Source: Streptomyces fuscichromogenes
GTDB taxonomy: Bacteria; Actinomycetota; Actinomycetes; Streptomycetales; Streptomycetaceae
Length of the DNA stretch: 64,000 bases
Direction: 5' to 3'
Assembly (NCBI RefSeq): GCF_014645815.1
Contig: NZ_BMML01000028.1
Location: 62,001 to 126,000, forward strand
How positions within the stretch are numbered: position 1 is the first letter of the stretch; the number at the start of each line of letters is the position of its first letter. The position numbers were made by a program, and so were the translations under genes. Below are positions 18,308 through 27,522 of the stretch, piece by piece. The notes below the pieces were generated by a model. It was not told the DNA's origin and ran no database searches. It saw only the letters and a list, made by a program, of their open reading frames with translations.

Positions 18308-19509
18308 CCCGGGCAGAAGCGACGCCGGTCGCACCGGACAGGGCGGGCACCGGCGCCGGCCGGGACCGCTACCTCGACCTGCTCCGCTCCCTGGCCCTGG
18401 TCCGCGTGGTGGTCTACCACCTCTTCGGCTGGCCTTGGCTCACCGTCCTCTTCCCCTCCATGGGCGTGATGTTCGCGCTGGCGGGCTCCCTGCTGGCCCG
18501 CAGCCTGGACAGTCCGAGCCGCTCGGCACCGAGCGTGATCCGCGCCCGGCTCCGCCGACTCCTGCCGCCCCTCTGGCTGTTCGGCGCGGTCCTGCTGACG
18601 ATGATGCTCACGGCGGGCTGGAACCCCCTCAAGGACCCCGACCTGGGCGGCGGTTGGACCAACTGCTCCCAACTCCTCTACTACGTCCTCCCGATCGGCG
18701 CCCCGCCCTACCCCGAACACCTCGGCTCGGCGTCGGGCCTGCTGGACGACACCTGGGCGGAACAGGCGGCGGGCCCGCTCTGGTACCTCCGCGCCTACCT
18801 GTGGTTCGTCCTGCTGTCCCCGTTCCTCCTGCGGGCGTTCCGCAAGTGGCCGCTGCCGACGACGCTGGCCCCCCTGGCACTGACGGCGGTGGTGGGCACG
18901 GGGCTGGTGGGCATCCCCGGCGAGACGGGCAACGCGGTCACGGACTTCGCCGTGTACGGCGGTTGCTGGATCCTGGGCTTCGCCCATCACGAAGGCGTAC
19001 TCGCACGGGTCCCCCGCTACGCGGCGGTCTCGCTGTCCTGCCTGGTGATGGGGCTGGGCCTGTGGTGGGCGTCGGGCCACCAGGGCCCCGACGGCTGGGA
19101 CCTCAACGACATCCCGCCGGCCCAGGCGTGCTGGTCGTTCGGGGCGGTCCTGATCCTCTTGCAGTACGCCCCGTCCTGGCGGGAGCTGCCGGGCGGCCTG
19201 CGCCGCTGGGACGGACTGATCACCCTGTCCAACAACCGCGCGGTGACCATCTACCTCTGGCACAACATGCTGATCATGGCAACGGTCCCGATCATCGACC
19301 TGGCGTACGACCTCCCGTTCATGGCGTCGGACCGGGCGGCGGGGCTGCTGGACTCCACGTACGGCTTCTGGATGTTCGTGCTGGTCTGGCCGCTGATCGC
19401 GGCGATGGTGACGGCGTTCGGCTGGGTGGAGGACGCGGCGGCGGGGCGGCGGCCGCGTCTGTGGCCGAACGGGTCCCGCCGGGGGCGGGCGCGCCGACGG
19501 GCGTTGTGA
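18304..19509 (+). CDS. Acyltransferase family 3 membrane protein
   Basis: A 401-residue integral membrane acyltransferase (Acyl_transf_3) with the early motif RDRYLDLLRSLALVRVVVYHLFGW and about ten hydrophobic segments, ending in a basic tail. Such enzymes put acetyl or succinyl groups on exported polysaccharides. Its ATG overlaps the matB stop (ATGA), so it is co-translated with the deacetylase/glycosyltransferase and probably modifies the same polymer. The donor and acceptor are not shown by the sequence. Confidence 0.87.
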   Translation: MTRAEATPVAPDRAGTGAGRDRYLDLLRSLALVRVVVYHLFGWPWLTVLFPSMGVMFALAGSLLARSLDSPSRSAPSVIRARLRRLLPPLWLFGAVLLTMMLTAGWNPLKDPDLGGGWTNCSQLLYYVLPIGAPPYPEHLGSASGLLDDTWAEQAAGPLWYLRAYLWFVLLSPFLLRAFRKWPLPTTLAPLALTAVVGTGLVGIPGETGNAVTDFAVYGGCWILGFAHHEGVLARVPRYAAVSLSCLVMGLGLWWASGHQGPDGWDLNDIPPAQACWSFGAVLILLQYAPSWRELPGGLRRWDGLITLSNNRAVTIYLWHNMLIMATVPIIDLAYDLPFMASDRAAGLLDSTYGFWMFVLVWPLIAAMVTAFGWVEDAAAGRRPRLWPNGSRRGRARRRAL

Positions 19510-19841
19510 GAAGCCGTACCCGGACCCCTCGGCGCTGACCGGGCAGACCCGTTGACCGCTCAAGGAACGGGCGATGACAGGGAGCCCTCCTTCGTCGGCC
19601 ACCACTCCTGACGGTGTCCTGGAGATCCATGGTTCCTTCCGGGGCGTCCGGCGTCGGTTGCGTGTCGTCCGGACCGTCGGGCGGCATGCCACTCGGTCAG
19701 TTGCCTCCCGCGTACGTCGTGAGGAAGGGCGGTCAGGCCCCGAGCGTCCAGTAGGGCGCGTCCGTCGCGGGCGCGGGACGGACGCGCAGGGCCGTATGTC
19801 TCCCCGTTCGTCGCCCTCCCTGCCCGGCGGATGCGTCTCGG
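19510..19841. other. Intergenic stretch without a supported gene
   Basis: These 332 bases separate the convergent acyltransferase and immunity genes. Short open frames occur on both strands, but none has a ribosome site or family resemblance. I see no clear terminator, although both genes should end here. Confidence 0.6.
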
Positions 19842-20423
19842 TCATGGTCCGCCCAGCATCCGGTCCTCGTCGAAGCCGAGTTCGTCCTCGATTCCCAGTT
19901 CCTCCGCGGCGTGCCAGCGCAGTGGGTCGGGCCAGGCGGCCGGATCGCCGGTGGCGACACCGCGCAGGAAGCCGACGGCGTCCGGGGTGCCGATCTCGCC
20001 CAGTGCCTGGATGGCCTTGACGCAGAAGGAGAAGTAAGGGCCGTCCGTCGACTTCCGCTCCCGCACCAGGGCGGCGACCGGCTCGACTCCCTCCGGGGCC
20101 CGCAACTCTCCGAGCAGGTCGACCAGGTCCTCCGTGTTCACCCCCGCGGGTCGCGTGACCAGCACCGTCGCCAGGATCGGCCCGAGCCCATCGGGGTGCA
20201 CGTGCAGCGCCAGCCCCGCGAGCCGTTCGAAGCGCCGCCAGTCCCCCTCCGCGGACGTGATCCGCAGCCAGTCGAGGACGCGCTGCCGTGCCGCAGGCAC
20301 CGCGGCCGCGGTCTCCTCGGCCCGCTCTGCACCCACGTATCCGCCGATGACGAGGGAGTCCGCCTGCTCCAGGAGAGCGCGGTCGGCAGCCGATCCAGCC
20401 GTTCCAGCCGATTCAGCAGACAT
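19842..20423 (-). CDS. HEAT-repeat-like protein, probable immunity protein for the adjacent Rhs toxin
   Basis: A 193-residue acidic, alpha-helical protein with repeated helical pairs resembling HEAT repeats (GPILATVLVTRPAG, PVAALVRERKS, CVKAIQALGEIGTPDAVGFLRGV). There is no signal peptide, so it is cytoplasmic. ATG at 20423 follows GGAAGG. It begins 50 bases after the stop of the Rhs toxin gene on the same strand, the usual place for an immunity gene. Neutralisation of the C-terminal toxin domain is inferred from position and fold, not from a recognised immunity family. Confidence 0.7.
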   Translation of the reverse strand: MSAESAGTAGSAADRALLEQADSLVIGGYVGAERAEETAAAVPAARQRVLDWLRITSAEGDWRRFERLAGLALHVHPDGLGPILATVLVTRPAGVNTEDLVDLLGELRAPEGVEPVAALVRERKSTDGPYFSFCVKAIQALGEIGTPDAVGFLRGVATGDPAAWPDPLRWHAAEELGIEDELGFDEDRMLGGP

Positions 20424-20473
20424 GCGTGTCGTGCCACCTTCCAGGCGCGGGTGCCGCTGACGTGGGCACCCGG

Positions 20474-23400
20474 TCAGATCCGTTCGTACGTCGTTCTCAG
20501 GATGTTCGAGTTGAACACGTCGGCCGAGCCCTCGCGGAGACCGAAGTTCAACCCACCCCGTTCCATCTTCACGTGCACGAACTGGGTGCTCTCCCCGATC
20601 TCGTCCAGATGCACACCGAACGCCTCCTTGATCGCCGCGATGTTGTCGCCCGAGCCGCGCCCCGCGGCGATGAGAGCCTCCCTGGTGCCCGGCTCCATTT
20701 CGTAGCGGACGAGGTGCGTGTACTTCTGGGCGTTCCTGCCGCCGCGCCGGCCGAAGCGTTCCGCGATACCCCGGACGTAGTCCTCCTCCTGGGTCACGAA
20801 GTTCTCGCCACGCGGGGTGATCTCACCCTTCGGGCCGAGCCGGGAGAACTCCTTCTCCGACATCACGCGGTAGAAGGGCTCGTAGGGCGAGAGACCCAGC
20901 GGGTCCGTGCCCGTCCAGGGGTTGGTCACGTACGCCGTGGGGTGCGGTGAGGCGGTCAGCCCCAGCGGGTCCGGGCTGATGTAGTGCCCCGTCTCCGGGG
21001 CGTAGTAGCGGTGCCGGTTGTAGTGGAGTCCGGTTTCGCTGTCGTGGTACTGCCCGGGGAAGCGGAGCGGTGTGTACGCCGTGCCCTGCCGCGGCCAGGC
21101 CGTCGCGCCGAACAGTGTCGACCGGGCCCGCCAGGCGATCTCACCCTGCTCGTCCACCAGTTCGGTAGGGGTGCCCACCAGGTCGGTGATGATGGCGAAG
21201 AACCGGGAGTCGATCTCCCGCTGGGTCACCGTGTCGGTCAGGCGCTCGGTCTGGGCGACCGGGTGGAGACCGTCGTGGTCCCAGGTCACGGTGGTGGCGT
21301 GCGAGAGCGTCTCTCCCGTGGTCGTCTGCTCCACCAGGGTGTCGCCGTCCCAGGTGAAGCGGGTCTCCTCGACGGTCCGGGCCTCGTTGCCGTCGGCCGC
21401 CGTCCGCTGCTTCGCGATGCGGCGCCCGAAGACGTCGTACCTGTAGCGCCAGAGTGCCCCGTCGGGGGTGACCACCGAGACGAGACGGTCCTCGACATCC
21501 CAGGTGTAGCGCCAGGTCTCCGTCTGCCCGGAGAGCCGGGCCCGGCGCTGGGTCACCAGCCGGCCCGCCGCGTCGTACTCGTAGCGGATACGTCCGGCCC
21601 TGGTGACGCGAGTGCCCTCGTAGTCACGAGGCCCGCGCGCCGCCCCGGCGGGATGCGTGTCGGGCCAGTCGGCTTCGGTCTGGTCGCCGGCCGTGTCGTA
21701 CGCATACGACTCGGCCCAGTCCCGGGCGCTGACCGAGGTGACCCGGCCCATCGGATCCAGTTCGAAACGGCGTCGGCCGCCCGTCAGCTCCGCCACCTCG
21801 ACCACCTGGCCGTCGGGACGACGACTGTAGCCACGGCGCTGCACCGTACCGCGTGCCGTGTCCGCGACCTGTTCGGCCAGGAGGCCGGACGGGTCCCAGC
21901 CACTGTGCACGGTCAGGGCGGTGTCCACCTCACGGGTGATCTCCCGTCCGGCGACGTCGTAGCCGAACCGGAGGGTGTGGTCCGCCGTGCTCAGCGAGGA
22001 GCGACGGCCGTAGGCGTCGTAGGCGTACTCCGTCACCAGCCCGGACGGCGTGGTCCGCCGGGTCCGTCGGCCGAGCGGGTCGTAGGCGAAGGTGATCGTA
22101 CGGCCGTCGACGGACTCGGCGACGATCCTTCCCCAGTCGTCCCTCTCGATGCGTACGGAGGATTCGCCGACGCCGACGCCGACGCCGACACCTGCACCGG
22201 CACCGGTGCTGACGCCGGCGCTCAGCAGGCGGCCCATGGCGTCGTGCTCGTAGCGCGTGACGACGCCCCCGGCCGTCTTCACGGCGACCTGGCCGAGTAC
22301 GTCGCGCTCATAGAGGATCCGCTCCCCGAGCGCGTTCTCGCGGGCGGCGATCCGGCCCGAGGCGTCGTACGCGTAGCGCAGCACACGGCCGTCGAAGTCG
22401 CGCTCGGAGACGACGTGACCCGCCGGATCGTATGTGTACGTCCAGGTCAGCCCCCGCGGGTTCGTGACCCGGGTCAGGCGCAGCGAGGCGTCGTGATCAT
22501 AGGTGTACCGAGCTCCGTCCGGACCGGTCGTGGCCGAGAGGAGGTCGAAGTGCGTGTACTCGTACGACGTGACCGCGCCGCAGGAGTCCGTGTGCCGGAC
22601 GCAGTTGCCCTCTCCGTCGTACTCCCAGCTCTCAGTCGTTCCGTCCGGGCCCCTCCAGTGGGCTATACGGCCCTCCACGGTCCACGACAGCCGTACCTCG
22701 CCGCCCACCGAGTCGCCGACCGAACGGACCCGTCCGAACGCGTCGTACCGACGTCGCTCCTGGTTTCCCCGGGGGTCGACGAGGCCGGTGGTGAGACCGG
22801 CCTCGTTGGTTTCCAGCCGGGTGACGTTGCCGAGGGCGTCGACGACCGACGTGAGCCGGCCGGAGCCGTCGTAGGAGTACCCCAGGGTGACGCCGGTGGG
22901 ACCGGTGACCGTGGTGCAGTTGCCTCGTTCGTCGTAGGTCCGCCGCCAGGTGCTGCCGTCGGCGTGGACCGCCTTGGTCTGTCGGCCGAGGCGGTCGTAG
23001 GCGAAACGGGCGGTCGCGCCGTCCGGATACGCGATGACCAGCGGCCTGCCGAACCCGTCGCGGAGGTAACGGATGCAGTGCCCGAGCGGGTCGGTGACGG
23101 CGATTTCGTGGTGGCGCTCGTCGTACTCGGTACGGGTGGTGTTGCCGAGGGGGTCGGTCTCGGCGATGACCTGGCTGCCGCTGTTGACGACGAAGCGGGT
23201 GACGGCGCCCTCGGCGGTGGTGAGGGTGGTGATGCGGCAGCCGGGCCAGGCGGGGTCGGTGCCGTCGTACGCGAGGGTGATGGTGATGTGGCCTGCGTCG
23301 CCGCCCTCGGCGACGCAGCGGTCGCGGTCGTCGTAGACGTAGTGGTACCGGCTGTCGTTGGTGTCGGTCCAGGAGGTGACCCGCAGCCGGTCGTCGTACG

Positions 23401-25120
23401 TGAAGCGCAGAGGCAGGCCCGAGGAGTTGACCGTTTCGGTGAGGTTGCCGTCGGTGTAGCCGTAGCGCTTGATGACGACATCGGTGCCGTCGTCGGCGGC
23501 ACCGGCCAGGGCGAGGGCGGTGACGCGGCCTTCGTCGGTGGTGAGCCTGAGGTGGTAGCCGCCGGAGTGGCGGATGGCGAGCGGGGTGCCGTGCTCGTCG
23601 TACTCGAAGGTGATGGTGTGCTGGTTGCGGTCGGATATGCGGGTGAGCAGGGCGGTGCCGTCGGCGGCGGGCCGGGCGAAGTGGTGGGTGCGGCCGGTGA
23701 GCGGATCGGTGATCCGATAGCCGCCGTCGTCGTGGCGGGTCAGGGAGCGGCGCGGGCCCGTCTCCGGCATGACCGGGGTCTGGGGTGCGGTGGGGTGGGG
23801 GTAGGCGAGCAGCAGGCCGTCCTCGGTGACCTGGACGATGCCCTGTTCGTCGATTTCCAGGCGCTGGTCGAGAGTGGAGGCCCAGGTGGGGCCGAACCAC
23901 CAGCCGCAGCGGTAGTCGGAGGCGACGCGGCGGGTGAACGCCAGCGGCAGCAGGCCGGGCAACTCGATGTCGGTCTGCGGGAGGTACATCGCGCCGGTGG
24001 CCATGTCGACGGGGTCGCTGCCCTTGGAACGCACCACACTCCTGAGCCGGTTGAACGCGCCCTCCGCGCCCTCGGCCAGCATGCCCCGCGCGTTCTTGCC
24101 CAGCCCACGGACGGCGAGGCTCATGGCCTTCATGCCACCGCGGAGTTCCTTCAGCTCCTTCAGCCCCTTGGCGAGTTTGCCGAGGCTGGTGATGCCCTTG
24201 CCGCCGGGTATGCAGTCCAGCGCGGCGAACGCCACGTCCCATAGAGACGCCTGCCCCTGGGAGTACTTGTAAAGCGTGTCCGCAAGCACGACCAGGGCCG
24301 CGACCAGCACGATCGCGCCGAGGATCGGCCCGCCGATGATCATCGCGATGATCCCGACGACCGCCACGACCACCTTGCAGACCGTGACGATGGTGTCCCA
24401 GTTGTCCTCGAACCAGTGCCCGACGTCCTGCCACCAGTGCCGGTTCGGGATCCCGGCATCCGACGCCTCGCCGATCCTCCGCTTCGCCTCACCCGCAGCC
24501 TCGTCACGCATCTTCCGCGCGTCCTCGGCCATCTTCTTCGCCGCGTCCAGCGCACTCTGCGCGGACGTGACGTCCGACTGGGCGTTGCTGTGCGCGGACT
24601 TGGCGCTCTGCACGTCCCGGGTGGCCGCCCGCACCTTCCCCTCGTCCGGCTTGTCCGCGTCGGACTTGCTCCCGGTGGGATCGTCCTTGTACTTGTCGGC
24701 TTCCTTGGTGGCGCGGGTGACCCACGAATCGGCCGAGGAAAGCCGGGACCTGGCGGAGGCCAGATCCGCCTGCGCCTCCTTCGCCTTGGCGAGCGCCCTG
24801 TCCGCGAGCGCCTGCGCGCGCTCCAGCTTCGGCCAGTAGTCCGCGAGCGCGTCCCCGCACAACTCGTACGATTTCTTCAGCTTCTTCAGGTTCTTCGGGA
24901 CATCCTTGAACTGCTCCTTGAACACCTCCGCCGACTTCCCCGCCCACTGAAGGAGGGTGTCCTCACCGGCCATGCCCCTGACCAGACGCAGCGCGTCGGA
25001 GACATCGTCGGCGAAGGCGTGCAACTGCGACGCGAGAGTGCGGACGCGCTGCGGGTCACCCGGAGTCGGGTCCCGGTCGAGATCGAGTGGATGCCAGTCC
25101 GCCGGTCGGTACCCCGCCAT
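20474..25120 (-). CDS. Rhs polymorphic toxin with putative T7SS signal domain and TreTu-like C-terminus
   Basis: The 1548-residue protein begins with a WXG-like helical domain carrying DWHPLDLDRDPTPGDP (residues 8-23), described as a putative type VII secretion signal. A coiled coil (about 110-225) and two hydrophobic segments (about 245-295) follow. Then come a DUF6531-like start (DPVDMATGAMYLPQTDIELPG), many YD/Rhs repeats (about 450-1300), and the Rhs core end RFPGQYHDSETGLHYNRHRYYAPETG. After DPLGLS the variable tail of 138 residues (FYRVMSEKEFSRLGPKGEIT) resembles TreTu-type ADP-ribosylating toxins that hit EF-Tu. It is divergent from a second cassette at 25.5 kb. Confidence 0.86.
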   Translation of the reverse strand: MAGYRPADWHPLDLDRDPTPGDPQRVRTLASQLHAFADDVSDALRLVRGMAGEDTLLQWAGKSAEVFKEQFKDVPKNLKKLKKSYELCGDALADYWPKLERAQALADRALAKAKEAQADLASARSRLSSADSWVTRATKEADKYKDDPTGSKSDADKPDEGKVRAATRDVQSAKSAHSNAQSDVTSAQSALDAAKKMAEDARKMRDEAAGEAKRRIGEASDAGIPNRHWWQDVGHWFEDNWDTIVTVCKVVVAVVGIIAMIIGGPILGAIVLVAALVVLADTLYKYSQGQASLWDVAFAALDCIPGGKGITSLGKLAKGLKELKELRGGMKAMSLAVRGLGKNARGMLAEGAEGAFNRLRSVVRSKGSDPVDMATGAMYLPQTDIELPGLLPLAFTRRVASDYRCGWWFGPTWASTLDQRLEIDEQGIVQVTEDGLLLAYPHPTAPQTPVMPETGPRRSLTRHDDGGYRITDPLTGRTHHFARPAADGTALLTRISDRNQHTITFEYDEHGTPLAIRHSGGYHLRLTTDEGRVTALALAGAADDGTDVVIKRYGYTDGNLTETVNSSGLPLRFTYDDRLRVTSWTDTNDSRYHYVYDDRDRCVAEGGDAGHITITLAYDGTDPAWPGCRITTLTTAEGAVTRFVVNSGSQVIAETDPLGNTTRTEYDERHHEIAVTDPLGHCIRYLRDGFGRPLVIAYPDGATARFAYDRLGRQTKAVHADGSTWRRTYDERGNCTTVTGPTGVTLGYSYDGSGRLTSVVDALGNVTRLETNEAGLTTGLVDPRGNQERRRYDAFGRVRSVGDSVGGEVRLSWTVEGRIAHWRGPDGTTESWEYDGEGNCVRHTDSCGAVTSYEYTHFDLLSATTGPDGARYTYDHDASLRLTRVTNPRGLTWTYTYDPAGHVVSERDFDGRVLRYAYDASGRIAARENALGERILYERDVLGQVAVKTAGGVVTRYEHDAMGRLLSAGVSTGAGAGVGVGVGVGESSVRIERDDWGRIVAESVDGRTITFAYDPLGRRTRRTTPSGLVTEYAYDAYGRRSSLSTADHTLRFGYDVAGREITREVDTALTVHSGWDPSGLLAEQVADTARGTVQRRGYSRRPDGQVVEVAELTGGRRRFELDPMGRVTSVSARDWAESYAYDTAGDQTEADWPDTHPAGAARGPRDYEGTRVTRAGRIRYEYDAAGRLVTQRRARLSGQTETWRYTWDVEDRLVSVVTPDGALWRYRYDVFGRRIAKQRTAADGNEARTVEETRFTWDGDTLVEQTTTGETLSHATTVTWDHDGLHPVAQTERLTDTVTQREIDSRFFAIITDLVGTPTELVDEQGEIAWRARSTLFGATAWPRQGTAYTPLRFPGQYHDSETGLHYNRHRYYAPETGHYISPDPLGLTASPHPTAYVTNPWTGTDPLGLSPYEPFYRVMSEKEFSRLGPKGEITPRGENFVTQEEDYVRGIAERFGRRGGRNAQKYTHLVRYEMEPGTREALIAAGRGSGDNIAAIKEAFGVHLDEIGESTQFVHVKMERGGLNFGLREGSADVFNSNILRTTYERI

Positions 25121-25476
25121 TACCCCGCAACCCCCGTCACGTACGCCCCATCAACAAACCTGTGCACACGTGAAGTTACAGGTCCCGCCGGTTTGAAGTG
25201 AAGGCCGCGCGGTGATCGGGCGGCCGGAGTCGCCGGTGCCTCCGGAGTGTGTTTTGGTATGGCATGACGCGATTTACCCAGTGGGTGACCTAGGGGTGTC
25301 GCGATGTCACGGGACGGCACCAAAGCTGAGGTGAGGGTGTTGAGTTGCCCGACTATGATCTGCCGTGCACGCTTCGTGCGGCCGGGACGCGGCACATCGC
25401 TCTGGTGCGTTCCGGATGGACCCCGATAGCGTATTCGCTGCTTCGCAGACCCCAACCGCCCCACCAGGAGCCCACC
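25121..25476. promoter_or_regulatory. Divergent promoter region between Rhs toxin and lipoprotein operon
   Basis: These 356 bases lie between two divergently transcribed cassettes and must contain both promoters. The area is locally AT-richer than the coding DNA (for example around 25140-25190 and 25245-25275). I could not identify a convincing -35/-10 pair or operator. Confidence 0.5.
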
Positions 25477-26139
25477 GTGACCCGCCGTTTCCGCCTGCTC
25501 ACGACAGCCACCGCCGGTGCGACGGCCGCACTGCTGCTTGCCGGGTGCGGCGGAGGGGGCAGCGGCAGCTCCAAGTCGAACGACAAGATCGCGGGGGCGG
25601 ACACGGGGGCGTCGACTTCGGCTTCGCCGAGCGCCTCTCCTACGGCTTCGTCCGGTAGCGGCCCTAAGATCACCTTGCCCTCCGATGTGAAGCTGACCTT
25701 TGAGGGAGGGCATACCGGGGATGCGGCGAAGGACGCGGTGCTCGCCGACAACGCAGAGATGATGAGAGCGGTCGACGCCTCCATCGCCGGGACAGATCCC
25801 AAGGGCGAGGGAATCGCGTACTACACCACGGGTAAGGCTCTTGAGGCCTCGCTGACCTGGGTCGCTCAGTGGAAGAAGGCCAACGTCACGATTACGGGCG
25901 ACATCCGCTACTACGACCGCGAGGTGACGCTCAAGAGCAAGGCGGCGGCCATCCTCACCTTCTGCGGTGACGAGAGCAAGGGCTTCAGCAAGGACAAGAA
26001 GACCAACAAGATCAACAAGACGCCTGTCACAAAGAACAGCTACGTCACGTACAACACCAGGCTCGACAAGAACTCCGATGGCGTCTGGCAGACATCACAG
26101 ATTATTTCCACCAGGGGGGCAGCTCGGTGCCAGCCGTAG
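25477..26139 (+). CDS. Secreted lipoprotein of unknown function
   Basis: A 220-residue lipoprotein. GTG at 25477 follows AGGAG at seven bases. The signal peptide RRFRLLTTATAGATAALLLAGC ends in a lipobox with Cys at residue 24, then a Gly/Ser-rich linker. The mature domain of about 150 residues (LPSDVKLTFEGG to GVWQTSQIISTRGAARC) looks like an NTF2/cystatin-like alpha+beta fold. It is the first gene of a seven-gene operon with a type VII-type signal protein. Its stop overlaps the next gene by 13 bases. No family assignment is certain. Confidence 0.82.
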   Translation: MTRRFRLLTTATAGATAALLLAGCGGGGSGSSKSNDKIAGADTGASTSASPSASPTASSGSGPKITLPSDVKLTFEGGHTGDAAKDAVLADNAEMMRAVDASIAGTDPKGEGIAYYTTGKALEASLTWVAQWKKANVTITGDIRYYDREVTLKSKAAAILTFCGDESKGFSKDKKTNKINKTPVTKNSYVTYNTRLDKNSDGVWQTSQIISTRGAARCQP

Positions 26140-27155
26140 TCAGAGGGGCGGCATGTGCTTTTGTCGCCGGAATTGCGTTGTGGACTTCTGGGCCAGTGGC
26201 GTGGGCTGATGCCACTCCTGGTGAGGGGCCCGGCACCCTGACGCAGGTGAGCGGGGATCAGAAGGACGGCAAAGTTTCCGCAACTGCCGGTGCCGTCGTC
26301 TACGACCTCTCCAAGAACGGTTCCGGAGCGTCGGCCGGTGCCGTCGCCTCGACCACGACCTGGACCCCGCCGGCCTGTTACTACGCCCCGAAGTATTCAC
26401 CCGATGCGCTTGAGGCCTACCTGACGCCGATCTGGGAGGCCGACTCGACGGGCTACGAGTGGGATGCCACGCAGCGCGACCGCTACGTCAACGGGAAGCC
26501 GTACAAGGACTTCAACAAGGACAAGGCGGGCAAGGGCTACTGGTGGGATTCGTACGTCACACCGGGCCGTGAGGGTGACCCCGGCGCGCTCGACTGCACG
26601 AAGCCCATCTTCTGGGTGGACACGGGTGAGGACCCGCCGGCGGACATACCCCAGGCGGTCACCCCGGAGATCCTCTCCCAGCTCGCCTACAACCAGATCC
26701 GTGTCCCCAGCACGAAGGTGACCCTGGCCCCGGCGGACCGGACGAAGGTCAACCTTCCCACCTGGGCGTGGCTGGACGGCGCCGAGTTCAAGCCGGTCTC
26801 CGTCACCGCGTCCGTTCCCGCGCTGGGCATCAGCGCCACGACCACCGCCACCCCGTACTCCCTCAAGATCGACCCCGGTACCTCGGACGCGGTGACGTAT
26901 CCCGCCTCGGGTGTCTGCGAGTTCAAGAACGACAGCATCGGTGAGGCCTACGCGAAGGGGAAGGCCGACGAGACGCCACCCTGTGGAGTGAAATACCTGC
27001 GCTCCTCGGGCACGGGCTCCTATCCGCTCCAGGCCACGATCACCTGGAAGATCAGCTGGACGGGCACGGGGACACCGGGCGGGACCCTGCCCGACGGTAC
27101 CTTCGGGGCCACCCAGAATGTCGTCGTGCAGGAGATCCAGTCCGTCAACAGGTGA
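26127..27155 (+). CDS. Exported protein of unknown function in the WXG operon
   Basis: A 342-residue secreted protein with a clear signal peptide (GAACAFVAGIALWTSGPVAWA, cleavage near ADA) and no membrane segment afterwards. It has several Cys residues (PPACYYAPKY, GALDCTKPIFW, SGVCEFKND, PPCGVKYL) and a C-terminal beta-rich repeat region ending TWKISWTGTGTPGG. GTG at 26127 follows GGGGGGCAG and overlaps the lipoprotein gene. It may be an extracellular partner of the lipoprotein. No function is assigned. Confidence 0.8.
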   Translation: MPAVVRGAACAFVAGIALWTSGPVAWADATPGEGPGTLTQVSGDQKDGKVSATAGAVVYDLSKNGSGASAGAVASTTTWTPPACYYAPKYSPDALEAYLTPIWEADSTGYEWDATQRDRYVNGKPYKDFNKDKAGKGYWWDSYVTPGREGDPGALDCTKPIFWVDTGEDPPADIPQAVTPEILSQLAYNQIRVPSTKVTLAPADRTKVNLPTWAWLDGAEFKPVSVTASVPALGISATTTATPYSLKIDPGTSDAVTYPASGVCEFKNDSIGEAYAKGKADETPPCGVKYLRSSGTGSYPLQATITWKISWTGTGTPGGTLPDGTFGATQNVVVQEIQSVNR

Positions 27156-27198
27156 GTGCGATGGGGTCGGCCGGAGCCCTCCGGCTGTAGGAGGCGCC

Positions 27199-27522
27199 GT
27201 GGGCGACAGGACCAGGATCGACGACCTCGACGTGCTCAAGAGTGTGTCCATGGGCATCCAGAAGATCGTCGAGGAGTTGCAAGGGCTCGACGACAAGGGC
27301 ACGTACGGCTGGAGCCGCGAGGTCGTCGGTCACGAGGAACTCACCGACCGGCTCGACGACTTCGCCGACAACTGGGACTACAGGCGGGGAAAGCTCGAAG
27401 GGGAGCTGACCAAGCTGGCGGCCATCACGAAGGCCGCGGCCCAGGCCTACGAGCAGATTGACACCGACCTCGCCGACGCGGTCCGCGAGCGGGAGAAGAA
27501 ACCCCGGAGGCAAGGGAGATGA
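27199..27522 (+). CDS. Small WXG100-like helical protein
   Basis: A 107-residue, signal-less alpha-helical protein. GTG at 27199 follows TAGGAGG. The centre has NWDYRRGKLEGEL between two predicted helices, resembling the WxG turn of ESX-type WXG100 proteins, and the C-terminus is basic (REREKKPRRQGR). Its stop overlaps the start of the next gene (ATGA). In type VII systems such small proteins form helical pairs with secreted partners, here probably the following signal-domain protein. The similarity is by pattern, not by a firm family hit. Confidence 0.72.
   Translation: MGDRTRIDDLDVLKSVSMGIQKIVEELQGLDDKGTYGWSREVVGHEELTDRLDDFADNWDYRRGKLEGELTKLAAITKAAAQAYEQIDTDLADAVREREKKPRRQGR

Noticed and set aside
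20984..24244. A 1086-residue open frame on the plus strand opposite the Rhs gene
   Set aside because: It is the antisense shadow of the Rhs repeats. Its codon positions follow the GC bias of the real gene, it has no ribosome site, and its product is low-complexity Gly/Val/Arg/Asp.
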